Positions 34,215 through 45,568 of a stretch of DNA of 64,000 nucleotides are shown one piece after another; positions within the stretch are counted from its first letter, which is position 1, and every line of letters starts with the position of its first letter. Below the pieces are notes generated by a model that saw nothing but the letters and a program-made list of their open reading frames with translations, did not search any database and was not told the DNA's origin. This stretch comes from Taudactylus pleione (taxonomy: Eukaryota; Chordata; Amphibia; Anura; Myobatrachidae). The position numbers were made by a program, and so were the translations under genes. Location of the stretch: the NCBI GenBank assembly GCA_031769625.1, contig JAUIMM010000121.1, positions 10,931,501 through 10,995,500 of the forward strand, written 5' to 3'.

Positions 34215-36137
34215 GCGTTGGCTACCATTCTCCAATAAAGCATTTACGGCTACAATTGGAGCTGGTGCTTGCTGAATATTTGCTGATCTCTGTGCATATC
34301 CCTTATGGGGATATCCAGGTTTCCCTTGGTGTGGGGTCCATACTCTTTTTACTGTGTAGTTTCTACTTAAGTGTCCTGTTTGTTTGCAATTAAAACATGT
34401 CCGTGATTCAGGTGAAAGCATGTGTTGTTGTGAAGTTTGAGCAGAGGGCAAAGGTGGTGGATATGGGTAAGGATAGGGAGGGTAAGGGTATTGTGGGGGA
34501 AAAGAAGTGGGTGGATATCCTGGGACCTGTGGTTGCATTGGGTTAGTGGGATAGAGTTATGTTTGTTGTTGAGTGGGGTTAGTGAGAGCAACTTGTTCTG
34601 GCATGAGTGTGTGTGCAAGTGCAAGCGTGTCTGTTGGCTGTGATGTTAACGTCATTCTCTCCAGAGCTTGTATACTGACAGCCATTAATTTTTCGCTCTG
34701 GGTCTCCCTCTTTTTTGAGATGTTTTTGTCATGTTCTAAGGCAGACTCTATGAGGTTATCTATTGTAAGTCCCCGCCAGCCAGGCTGTGAGGTCTGAACC
34801 CGAGTTTTTAAATTCTCTTTTAACCCATCCATTAATATCGTGACTATCATTCCCCTGTGGTGAATGCTATCTTTAATCTCCTCTATCCCAGTGTACTGTG
34901 TGATAGCCTGCAGAGCCCGGTCGCAATATTCTTCTGCAGTTTCACTCTCTTTTTGTTTGATTGTGAAGATTTTGTTCCAGTTAACTACTACTGGAAAATA
35001 TATACCCAATTGAGTCACAATGCGGGAAATGTTACCTTGGTTTTCTTGGTCTGTTAAGGGAACGTCGCCATCCAATACACAGTCCGTGATAAATTTTGTC
35101 ACGTCGGTATTGTGTGGCAGGCAGGCCCTTAACACCACACGCCAATCTTTATTAGTGGGCTCATGAGAACTACCCAAATTTCTCAAAAATCTTTGACATT
35201 TGGCTAGTTCCTTTTTGGGATTGGGGAAATCATTTATGATGGAATTCAGTTCTGCTCTTGTCCATGGACAATGCATTACTACTTCCCTCGTGGGCACTAC
35301 ACCGTTTGCATCTGCATTTCCATTTGGAACAGTTATTGTCCGAATGGGATGCAGACCGGCAGCGTTGCTACCTCTGACCTGGTTACCTGGCTGGGGGTTT
35401 AATCTGCTGCTGCTATGTATGGTATTAACAACTTCCTCAATGGGTGCCGAGTGTATTAACACTTCCCTTGCTGTTACCGATGGAGATGGCGGCACCACCC
35501 GTGATTGTGGTGATGCAGCATCTATCATTTGTACAGCATGGGAAATAGCAGACATTACAATAGGCTCATCTTCTACATCATAAACATTTTCTTTATGGTT
35601 ACTTAAGAGGGGGTACAAATTACTTGTTACATTTTTATTGGTATTTTTGGTAACCGTACTTGCACCTCCATCCACATAAGGTGGGGGAGGTGAGCGTGAA
35701 CTGCTGGCAATACTCTCCACGACGCTACTTTGCCGTCCGTGCGCGCAAATTTGCGGCTCGCCCGTATTGCAACTCAGCGTCGCGGATGTATTTTCTGGCA
35801 ATGCGTTCGCAACGCTAGTTTGCGTCGTTTGCACATTTTTAAGCCAAGCATCCCCTTCATGCTGCCATATTTTTAAACATTCAAAATATTTAATCTTTTT
35901 CTCTCGGGATCGCACCATACTGATGTGATCCTGGACATTATCTAACACATTTTTGTCAAAACTACCAATTCTGGGAAACGGTCTAACACTCTTTCTCGTC
36001 ATATTAAACCATATATCACAATACCTTATTGCATAAGTACCGTACTTAGTATGCATAATACGACGGGCTGATCCAATCGGAGCCTCCATTAGCAGCACAT
36101 CATTGCTTAACATTTCTACCATTTGCGTGGCTCCCAT
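34212..36137 (-). pseudogene. gag: ERV-A gag, interrupted by one TAA
   Basis: ATG at 36137 begins MGATQMVEML, an N-terminal Gly suitable for myristoylation and membrane targeting. Around residue 150 is 'SPPPPYVDG', a PPxY late domain. A capsid-like region follows ('CPWTRAELNSIINDFPNPKK' onward). A Pro/Tyr-rich linker leads to a single zinc knuckle 'CFNCKQTGHLSRNY', in which the last Cys is Tyr. TAA at 34557-34559 breaks the frame after residue 526; the same frame resumes and ends at TAG 34212-34214. Full span is about 641 codons. Confidence 0.85.
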
Positions 36138-36993
36138 TTTGAGACAACTCCTACGCTTTTCAATAAAAATTTAAACTGGTGAAAGACAATCAAGATACTT
36201 TCACTTACTTGTGAACGATTTAAGTCGGCGGCGCCCACACACCTGGATAAGATTTCGTAAGGCCACTTCCACACATAGATAAGTTTTGAAACAGGCAACT
36301 TCCAGACCCGGATAAGCTTTAGTAAGGTAACTTCCAAACCTATGAGAGTTTGTATGTCGGACACTCTCACGCACCTCTATACAACAAAGACAACATGTAC
36401 ACCTGCTACTGTGTTTAGAACGGTAAAGCTGCTTACCGAGCGACTAGGCTAACCCTTGCACCTAGCCCTTAAGAATCATACGGTACCCTTAACTTTAGGG
36501 AATAAATTACCCCTACCAACAATACACACAATATTACACAATTTTTCTCTGCGCAGAAAATAAATGTTTAACCCAGATATTGGTAGATAGGAAAAATGTA
36601 AACCTCAATGGCTTTGTTCAAACACGTGGCAGCAGAACCGGAAGTGCGTATACGCTATTGTGCGATCGTCCGCATACACAATTATGCAACTACCACACAA
36701 GCGTATAATTACTTTTTTTTTTTTTTTTTACTGTGTACGCAAAAATGCGTTTTAGCTGCGTACGCAAATACTGCAGCACCCCTCTAAACACAAGGTTCTA
36801 TCAACAGAGGAAAAACAAACTTTTTTTCCTCTGTTGTCCCTGGATTCTAATCAGCGCTTCCTCTACACAATAACCGGCAGTACGCTCTCAGCAACACTGT
36901 GGTAATGAAAGACGAATGCGTCTCCCAAAAGGCGCCTCCACCCTTTTGCTGAGAGAGGACTGACTGAGTGTTATCGTGTATCAGATAGTGTGA
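36138..36993 (-). other. ERV-A 5' leader
   Basis: Untranslated leader between PBS and gag ATG, about 860 bp. It contains an A tract on the minus strand (36712-36729) and repeated 'tgcgtacgc' words. A packaging signal is expected here but I cannot point to one. Confidence 0.5.
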
Positions 36994-37012
36994 TAAACCG
37001 ATGAGCCCCCAC
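36994..37012 (-). promoter_or_regulatory. ERV-A primer-binding site, tRNA-Pro-like
   Basis: One base inside the 5' LTR the minus strand reads TGGGGGCTCATCGG. The canonical tRNA-Pro site begins TGGGGGCTCGTCCGG, so the first nine bases match and most of the next few. tRNA-Pro priming is typical of murine leukaemia virus-type gammaretroviruses. Confidence 0.75.
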
Positions 37013-38396
37013 TGTTGAATTCGTCAATAAACCTTTTAATATATTCCTTCCTATAAACCTCTAAGATTCACCTGCCTAGAACCTCTAAGACAAAACCCTG
37101 CCTAAAACCTCTAAACAGAACGCTAATTGCGTACGCAGTTTGACCGCAAATAAAGACAGGAGTGGAATCTGTGTTTCCAACGCACAAGTATTATTCAGGT
37201 AAAAGTACAGTCAGTTACACGCAATCTATACATACACAAGTTAGGCGTAAAAGGAAATAATACAGACCCAAGTACGGTTATACATACGCTGTGCCTCTGG
37301 ACCCAGAGATAGACTTCTGACTAGATATCCTCAGTTCACCCAAAATTCAGCATGAACTGGCCAACCAGTGTTCGGACACATGTATTTATTCCCCCCCAGA
37401 CTGAAACAGGACAAAGGGGGAACTTCCTGCTGATCTCATTGGTTCCCAGAGGAGAAGCATATGTAACGACACATTTAACAGGTTGTTTCAAATAGACTTT
37501 CCCTGCCTCTAACAGCCGGAGTCTTTCTGGTAACGCCTCCTGTAACATTCCATCAACTAAACATTTTGTTGCTTGTAAGTTCTGCGATCCGTAACTTGAG
37601 TTTGCATGATGCGATCTCTCCACCGATAACACCGGGATTCTGTAAAAAGCGTACGCATCAGAACGAAACCAAACACACCTTGCTTATCATGTATAATACC
37701 TTAGATATCAAAAAACTCTATTTCTTAGCATTTAAACTAACTTAACCAACTTGAATCATACAGTTTGATGCTAATGGAACCTTGTGTGCGAATATGTAGT
37801 GTGTGAGTATTCGGGGTTTGATATAAGGGCGCTAGTTATTAATGGGTGAGATTTAAATGCATAATTTCTCATATGCGAAGTGAACATCCAGCAGTGTGGA
37901 TGGCTGAGGGTTGTAGTTCTACATGCCCTCTGTCAGCAGGCCCCCACCTGTTGTGTGTTCAAAGGAAAACAAAACCTCTTTTGTTCTCACAGACTCTTGT
38001 GTGACATGCAAATGTATTACCACCTCAAGCTGTGGAATTTGGGGCCATCCTGTCTAGGATTCAGACTAATCCAATTGTGTAGATATTATATTACAATTGC
38101 CACAACTATACTTTATCTGCATCCAGGGATTCCCAATTTGTATGTAAAAATACCCATTGTCTCTTCTTATTTACTTTTACTCAGAAAGCTTGTTTTTCCA
38201 GTTGCCCTTGGTAGGTTAACCAAAACATTGCCATCTGTTCTTAGCTCCTGAGTTATAACTTGAATTGACGCTGACCACAAAAATGGTGTCTTGCGATCTC
38301 ATTTCCAAAATGGAGTCTTGCGGCCATTTGCAAGATGGCGTCGCTGCGATTAAATTTTAAACTGAACTTGTCTCAGCCAATTATTCAGCTTCGACA
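37013..38396 (-). repeat. ERV-A 5' LTR (1,384 bp)
   Basis: Same length as the 3' LTR; the poly(A) signal is at 37385-37390 on the minus strand. The outer end has one change (TTCGACA instead of TTCAACA). As a minus-strand promoter it would drive transcription away from, and antisense to, the host gene. Confidence 0.92.
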
Positions 38397-38400
38397 CTTC

Positions 38401-38617
38401 AGACACACACCTGCCTTCTTTAGAGAGAGGGTAGACCTCATCTCTAGGCCTGAGGCCATTCGACACATGTGACGGTCCTCCGCAAGTTACAACTAATATA
38501 TATTCTGAATCATTTCTATGTACTCTTAATTGCAATGAAAATAATGAAAGACATAAGCATGCATATATTCGTGAATTGCTGAAGGAATATATATGGTCAC
38601 ATTTTCCGGCATTATCA
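38401..38617 (-). repeat. ERV-B 3' LTR, second part
   Basis: Continues with agacacacacctgcc and matches 46247-46463, ending ATTATCA. A purine-rich strand precedes it on the minus strand (gaggatggaac), a weak polypurine-tract candidate. Confidence 0.85.
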
Positions 38618-38800
38618 GTTCCATCCTCATGAAATTTGAGGGGTCATAACTCCGTACAAAGTTCATATCTCTCATAAATTGCATCGTCTGATTTCTTCTT
38701 AATGCATTGGAACATCTTCTTGAAGCATTTCACTAATATATAGAAAATCAACAACATTATCATGACAAAAAAAAAATATTATTCTTCCCAATGTGTACAT
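38618..38800 (-). pseudogene. ERV-B env C-terminal remnant
   Basis: Minus-strand translation near 38650-38770 gives a hydrophobic run 'VMIMLLIFYILVKC' then a basic tail 'FKKMFQCIKKKSDD', as expected for a TM membrane anchor and cytoplasmic tail just upstream of the 3' LTR. Confidence 0.55.
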
Positions 38801-40462
38801 AACATTGCTTAACCAATTTCCAACCCATGCAATCTAGGTACTGGGGTTCCACCAGGTGAACCAGCTGTCGGGAATCACACCCTCATGTTTATTTTTTCAG
38901 TAAATTCATTTTTAACCTGAGTAATTTCAATTAAACTTTATTTTATTTATTCTGCATCAGAAGAATTTGTGATGTATGTATGACACTTTAACTCATATAC
39001 TGTTTGTAATGTGACACAATATCCAAAGTTACAGCTGTAAGGTAGTGTGTGCTACATTTTAAATCAGTGTTTTATTGCTTGAAACTCTCCTACCACAATG
39101 TCTGCGATATTGTTTATTAATTCCCTATGTACCAAATGTCATTATGTTACCAAATCTCAAACCAACCTTATAACTTTGGGACAGTGTAAAGAGGTGCTTG
39201 TACTTTTCCATACACCATTTGTATTTCTATTTACCATTCTTACACAGTAATTATTTCATATGTTTCTTTTAGATTTTCTGTTGTGTTACCTTTGCATCAA
39301 GTAGCAATGTTCTTATAAGACCCTTTTCAAAAGAATTCACCGGTAACCATCAATAAGCCTTATGCCCACACATATAACATAACCCCTGTGGTAGTGTCAT
39401 GGTTTATTAGACAATGTGTTAGAAAAAGCATTATAAGGAATATTACAACGGGCACCCTTTTCATCCACGCTTTCTTCTTGCTTGTTCCATTCTGCGATAT
39501 GATGACTGTATGTTTTATTGTACCCCAACATGCCTTCTGTTATTACAGTTTATTAATGCACTCACATATATTTTTTTTTATTAGGTTTTGTGTATTTAAT
39601 AATTTCTAAAAGATCCCCAAACAAGTTTCATTCAGTAAGATCCTCCTTGTAAGATTGTGTTACAAACACTGGTTCCCAAATAAATACCTTCAGCTCCTGT
39701 ACCATTTTGTTAATAGACATGATGCTGTACCATTTTGTTAATAGACATGATGTTGTCCTGATCATACCTTGGATACCTTGCTAATTTTAAACCTAGGGAA
39801 CCTGTGACATTATAAGGTTCAAGTGTGTGAGTTCCACATAGTGAGTGAAGTGTTGTTTGATTTGAGTGCAATGAAATAGACATTAGCACAACATTCCCTG
39901 AATGACATGGTGACTACATACCCAACAATCAACTTTATTGTTCTTTCTATAAGCTCATGATAAGTGTCCAGGGAAGAAGTGTCAGTTTGTATAGAGATGC
40001 TGTCTTTGCACCATTGTATACCCCTTTTCTGAATTTAAACCACAGTATTTACATATACACCTTGGAATTGTGAGACAAACTTTCACACCTTTGCCTTACA
40101 GTAATGACTCTTTTTTTTCCCGATACTTCATCAGATGTATCTTGCACCTAGTACCAGTATGAGACCTTATTTACCTGTTATGTATTTCTCTTTCAAACAT
40201 TTTAATTATTTTTTCCCTTGGTCTTTTGACCATCCTCTGATGCGTACCTCTACCTGGGAGTATGAGTAGGAAAATGATTGTGTGCGTCTTTTATGACTCT
40301 TAATGTGATTAAAACCATATCCCTTATGATCATGAGTTTTAAAATAGGAGTGGAGTCTACCAATATGACCCCAGCAGTAGCCCTAGGATAACTCTCCACA
40401 CTGTCCTCATCAGTCACCAGTCCTTGTCAGCTCCTATTCACTATAAAAAAATAAAAAATTTT
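38801..40462 (-). other. ERV-B env region, degenerate
   Basis: AT-rich sequence with no long frame. By position it should be env of ERV-B, but I could only recognise the tail. A local tandem duplication 'gtaccattttgttaatagacatgatg' occurs at 39700-39750. Confidence 0.4.
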
Positions 40463-40485
40463 AAAAATGCAACAAATATAACTTT

Positions 40486-42422
40486 GAAACAACAGAATTA
40501 CAGCGCTAGAACAACAATAAATGTCATAAAATTTATATTTAATATATATAAAATAAAAATTAAGAAACAATGAATTAATTCATTAAAAACAACATCCGAT
40601 CCACCCCAAACTCCTAATCCATATATCCTGGGAGGAGTGTGTGTCCAGTATAGGTAGTGCTCAAATACTGTGTATCCAAGTCTGATAATTACCAAGTCCA
40701 ATGTCCAAATATTATGGGGTCCCAATTAGCAGTGCTGGCAAGCTACCGCATACATCCGATCCCCTGGTCATAGGTATGGCGATTCGCTGGTACAGCTAAA
40801 AAGGCACGTGAAGAACAAAATTCGCACTCCTTGTTGGAAATGGGGTGGTGGAAGCTATCACAACCACAGGCTGACGCGTTTCGCTGTGCCAAAACCACAG
40901 CTTTATCAAAGGTGATATTGTGGTTGTGAGAAAGTCCATTTATAGTGTCCAGTCCAAGATGGTTGCTAATTAGCAGCTGTTACCACTTAGCATACAAACA
41001 TAAAAATCAGACAACATATTGAACATACATTATATTCTAATAAGGGAGACAGACTTACCCAAAATAAAAAGGAGACAATGTGTTTAAAATAGTATGTTTA
41101 GATCGTATAAGACCTTGCCGTTACCAAACTGTAATCTCCTACCCCCACGTGATGTAGCAGGATATCTATGGGGAGTAAGGAGCTATTGGCATAGTAACCA
41201 TCAACAATGTTTTCAATAGGACCGTTTTCACCACGTGACACCCTTCTGTGTCACATGGTAAGGACTTCCGTAATTGGCAGGCATTCTAATCACATGAGCA
41301 GCGCATTAATGTAGGTAAAACCCACACTCTCTCTGTGGCCTCCGCTCACGTGATCGACAAATATTTCAATCACATGATTCTAATCATGTGATTGTTGGCA
41401 TAGTAACCATCGTCAACATTTTCAAATGATCCACCGTATGACAGCATCATATGTCATAAAGTACGGACTTAGAAAATACATATAAACAAACAATCAATAT
41501 GTGCAACTTGTATTGGTCTAGAACTAATCCGCGCAGATGCTGGATCTTCCACTCACGGGATCGTCGGACATTCCGATCACGTGATATCAACAAACAGCAC
41601 GTAATCTTAGATAATAGACACAAATATATCCACATGTAATATTTGCTACTCATACAATGTGAGCAAACATCAAATGTTAGACATATTCAGTCCAAACATA
41701 AAGAAATATAGAGCATTCTTATAATAATAGCAACATACAAATATAGGGGCCTAGGATATGTGCCCCAAGTAGTTGGTATAGCATGTATCTTAATTAAAGT
41801 GCAAAAAGCTTTCTAGTCATATATGCAGCACAATGCGAATATTTAATATTTGATATAAAGAGACCCACACTCTATCTGTGGCCTCCGCTCACATAATCGG
41901 CAAATAGCCATCATTAAAATAATAAGCAGACAGTCTATATGCGCAACTTGTTTTCAATATGTCGCACAGACGTAGAGTCTTCCACTCGTGTGATCGTCGA
42001 ACATTCCGATCACGTGATGTCAACAAACAGCACGTAATCTAGAGTGGTATACACATACATGCATCTACATAAACACAGTGAGAGCAAACGTCAAAAGTTA
42101 AATAGGTTCAGTCTATGCAATATTAAGTAGTTACACCAGTATGGGGGCATATCTTGGGTGCCCCAATAGACTAGTGCAACATATATCTAATTATGTTACA
42201 AAAAACCACACATTCTAAAGATAGATCTCCTACTCTATCCATCTTGCATCATTCATTAAATATAGCATATTCTATCAAAAAGAGAGACAGGGAAAGGATT
42301 AACAGGAATGGCAGAAAGTTATCTAGAGGAGGTATTTCTACTCTAACAGGGGACAGAGTTCAGTTCTATCATTTCACTCAGACCCTTAGGATATAAAGAG
42401 TCCATTTTGAATGCAAAAAAAA
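40486..42422 (+). mobile_element. Poly(A)-ended retroposon in ERV-B with ~23-bp TSD
   Basis: aaaaatgcaacaaatataac occurs at 40463-40482 and 42423-42442 (about 23 bp shared in all), and the inserted block ends in a run of 13 A. This fits target-primed insertion. The 1.9-kb interior has no ORF. It includes 'acgcgtttcgctgtgcc' (40874), like the 3' regions of some vertebrate retroposons, and an internal duplication: 41340-41640 and 41880-42040 share gcctccgctcac and cattccgatcacgtgat. Confidence 0.7.
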
Positions 42423-42450
42423 AAAAATGCAACAAATATAACTTTTCCAA

Positions 42451-42858
42451 TCAATGGATACACAGAGGCTTGATCACCAATAGCCATCTTTCCTTTTCTT
42501 TGTTCACAACCCGCAGAACACTACTAATAATGTCCCCGATTCTGTGAACCTTATCTTGGCCTGAACTGTGACTTTGATCAGGCCCATCATCAAATAAGTT
42601 TGTTAAATTTAAATCACAGTCAAAATCTTTATCTGCGTCTCCTTTTGCTGTAACTGACCTCACCGCCGGGTTGGCAACCTTCTTGCAGTGAGATTTTGTG
42701 AATCCAATTGTCCTTTTCAGCCACATCGAGGTTGTTAGCAGAACCTGGAACGGGCCTTGCCATCGATCTATGAGACAACCAGAACATAAGAAATTTCTCA
42801 CCAGTACATAGTCTCCAGACTGGACTCCATGACAAGGTTCTTCTGGGAGTCTCTTCAT
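42451..42858 (-). pseudogene. ERV-B integrase C-terminal remnant
   Basis: 'VQSGDYVLVRNFLCSGCLID' followed by 'RWQGPFQVLLTTS' aligns by eye with the ERV-A integrase tail at 30700-30790 ('GEYVMIRNFLRSSCLTDRWE'). The frame stays open to the end of ERV-B pol/env overlap. More integrase-like remnants with stops extend to about 43330. Confidence 0.75.
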
Positions 42859-43330
42859 AAGCTTTTCTTCAGATGCTGTGAGAATTGTAGAACATAGTCC
42901 GTAGTTAAATCATATAACAATGACAAGTCTGTTGCTGGACTTACAATAAGGATAGGCAGTTTTCCAAAAAGTAGCTCATAAGGCACAGGTTAAGTGGCTG
43001 CTTTAGAGTGATGTGAATGCTATACAAAACCAGAGGTAAAAGCCCCCAGTCAACTCACGGTAGTCTCCATACCCACCTCATCTAACTTGTACTCAATGTT
43101 GGTGTTTACACATTCAATTTTGCTTTTTTTATAAACCCATATATTGACATATTGCTTGTAATACCTTCCCTGTAAAATGTGTACCTCTGTCACCTTCAAC
43201 AACACATGGGATACGATATTATATCCGGAAACATAAATAACTGCACAATTTCTTTGCTGTAAATGATGCTACACATGATGACAGATTTCTGTGACAACAT
43301 CCAGAAACTGTGAAGTACTCCCAAACAACA

Positions 43331-43626
43331 AATGGTTAGATAAACACAAGGTATCCAGGACACATTGAACCTGCTAATGATAGTGAGATTAGTCGCAGGA
43401 AGGACACGATATAAGTAATAATCATCAATTGAATCAGCTGAATCAGATCTTACAGTTCACTTCTGGGGAATAGTCATAAACAAATTGTTGATTAGAATAA
43501 ACAGGCATAAATATAGCAGTAAGGTTAGACATTTAAGTTAGCTTCAGAGACCATAGTCTGTGAGATACAAATCTTGGTATTATTGATTAAAATAAGCAAG
43601 CATAGAGAAAGCAATAAGCTTAAGCA
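43331..43626 (-). other. ERV-B deletion junction region
   Basis: Between integrase-like and gag-like remnants only about 300 bp remain, where ERV-A has about 4 kb of gag, protease, RT and RNase H. I infer a deletion here. Confidence 0.5.
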
Positions 43627-43851
43627 TTACATCAACATTGTCATCACCAGAGACAGCAACCTCTGGGGTTCAAATCTTGAAAAAAAACAAAATAATAAAA
43701 ACAAAAGGGGGGTCAACCGGGCCAGCTGTGAGAGCCGGGGGCGCTGCCGGTGCTGTTGGCCGACTGCCACCTTGTTCCACCTCTTAGCCACCTCCTGCCA
43801 TATTGCCAGACATTGCAAATACTTAACCCTATTCTTCACCAACTTAAACAA
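43627..43851 (-). pseudogene. ERV-B gag remnant
   Basis: 'KNRVKYLQCLAIWQEVAKRW' resembles the matrix-like part of ERV-A gag ('REKKIKYFECLKIWQHEGDA', about 35810-35900). The similarity is short but contiguous. Confidence 0.6.
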
Positions 43852-45568
43852 AAATGATTGTTGCTTTCAAAGCCTCCAAAAGAGATTGGTCAAATGTGCC
43901 AGCCATGGGGAAATGACCAGAGGTCCATCTGGTCATCTCACTTCACCCTGCAACAAACTTCACACTCTCATCTCTGTACTTATCTTTCATAATTGCATAC
44001 ATACTTGTCATTCCTAATCACACATGCTTTTGTTTTATTATTATTCCTAGATCCCGCATTGCGCTACCCTCATTCCCCATCCCATCCCCATTGCATTCCT
44101 TTAAACATATTTTTTTTTTTAAATGACTACCCTCTTAACTCTTTTCAACTCACTCGATGCCATATTAAAAAAATGTCTGTCTTTCTCTTTTCTTTTTTTT
44201 CTTTCTCTACTGCAAAAATAAAACTCCATTTGTTTTTCTCAAATAGCCAATCTCTATGACCTTGAAATGGGAACACTCTTCCAGCTCCTCAAAGAAGTTT
44301 TAACAATTGCAATGAGAAACAATTCTTTCTTAAGTACAAGTTTTGTTAGTGGGATACCTTTACAATTTCATGGTAAACTACCCTGGTTTCAGATTTCCGT
44401 TTCAACAAACCAATTCCTTCTCACCTTCATTCAAACAACCATTACCATCCAGGTGCGTCACGCGCCATTCTCCCCATACTGTGTAGCTTATCAACCTCTG
44501 TACCCTCAAATTACTTGCTCTTACCCTCTTATCACTTACATTAACCACCTTCAACCCCATACAAGTACCTAGATAATGTTGCCTTTTAAAAATCAAATGA
44601 GATTAACTGTTTCTTTCACTTTAAAATTGTGACATGTCTGTCAAAATGAAAACCCCAAAAAACCTACCCTCGTGTTACCTTTCGTTATCAGGTCAACACC
44701 TCTCATCTGACCTCGTTAACAGATTTGTACTTCAATTACCTTGTGCCCCCCTTTATTAGTGTTCAGGACACCTTTTGCATCACTTGTAAATACACAAGTC
44801 TATTTATATACCTGCCTTCGTTATCCGGTATCTTTAAATTTATATCTAACCCCGTGGATTTCTCTCTTTGTTTACAATATTACCCCACAATTCACATAAC
44901 CAGATTCACGTCTCTCTACTCCACTTCTCATACAAGGCATACTACAGAGGAAAATGGGAAAACGCTAGGTCATCAAATGCCTCTTGTCCTAACCCCTTGA
45001 TGACATTAAAAAAAAATTTAGAACCACAAAAGCAACCACCAAAAAAACTCAACAATACTGCCCCTAATTTCTGGGAGAAATGACTCAAGTACAATTTAAA
45101 ATTTCTGGAAACAAGGAATCAAACAACAATTCTAAAAAACTGCTTCCGTCGGAATCCAAGTCCTCAATTTCTAGTAAAACCGAATCAAATGACAAATCAC
45201 TCTCTAACAACACTATTGAATCGAAATAATCAAACCTCAATTCCTCAATTTCCAAGAAAAGCAAATCAACATTTTCCTAATATTTTATGATATAGGTAAA
45301 CTAACCTATGGTAATCAAATCCCTTACTAAATTTAACACAGCAACATATGCACAATTAAGACATATCAGGGGTCCCTGTCAATGAAAGAGAAAGACAGAA
45401 GAGTGAGGAAAGGTAAAAGACAGGATGCACAACCTTTTCTTCTTTTTTTTTTTTTTTAAAGAAAAAAGAGTTATAGATCACTCACACAAGTTGCATACAC
45501 TGCTGTCTACGGTTTTATAGTGTCTTTTTTTTTACACAAGACCCTAATCTAGCTGGGGCCCCCAAGAT
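43852..45568 (-). other. ERV-B 5' gag/leader region, degenerate
   Basis: AT-rich with many T and A runs (44110, 45010, 45440). Small open frames on either strand have no recognisable domain. It ends at the tRNA-Pro-like PBS. Confidence 0.4.

Larger units (their letters stand above)
20776..38396 (-). mobile_element. ERV-A: gamma-like endogenous retrovirus, split by an L1
   Basis: Two 1,384-bp LTRs bound the provirus, with TSD cttc (20772-20775 and 38397-38400). Order on the minus strand: 5' LTR, PBS, gag, TAG, protease-RT, RNase H, integrase, env, polypurine tract, 3' LTR. Without the L1 the length is about 11.4 kb. The 4-bp TSD, in-frame Gag-TAG-Pol, tRNA-Pro-like PBS, PPPY motif and CWVC motif in SU point to the gamma/epsilon side of the retroviruses. 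Every large gene has at least one break, so the copy looks defective. Confidence 0.88.

Noticed and set aside
43993..45083. Plus-strand frames in the 44-45 kb region
   Set aside because: They lie antisense to ERV-B leader sequence and are low-complexity; no recognisable domain.
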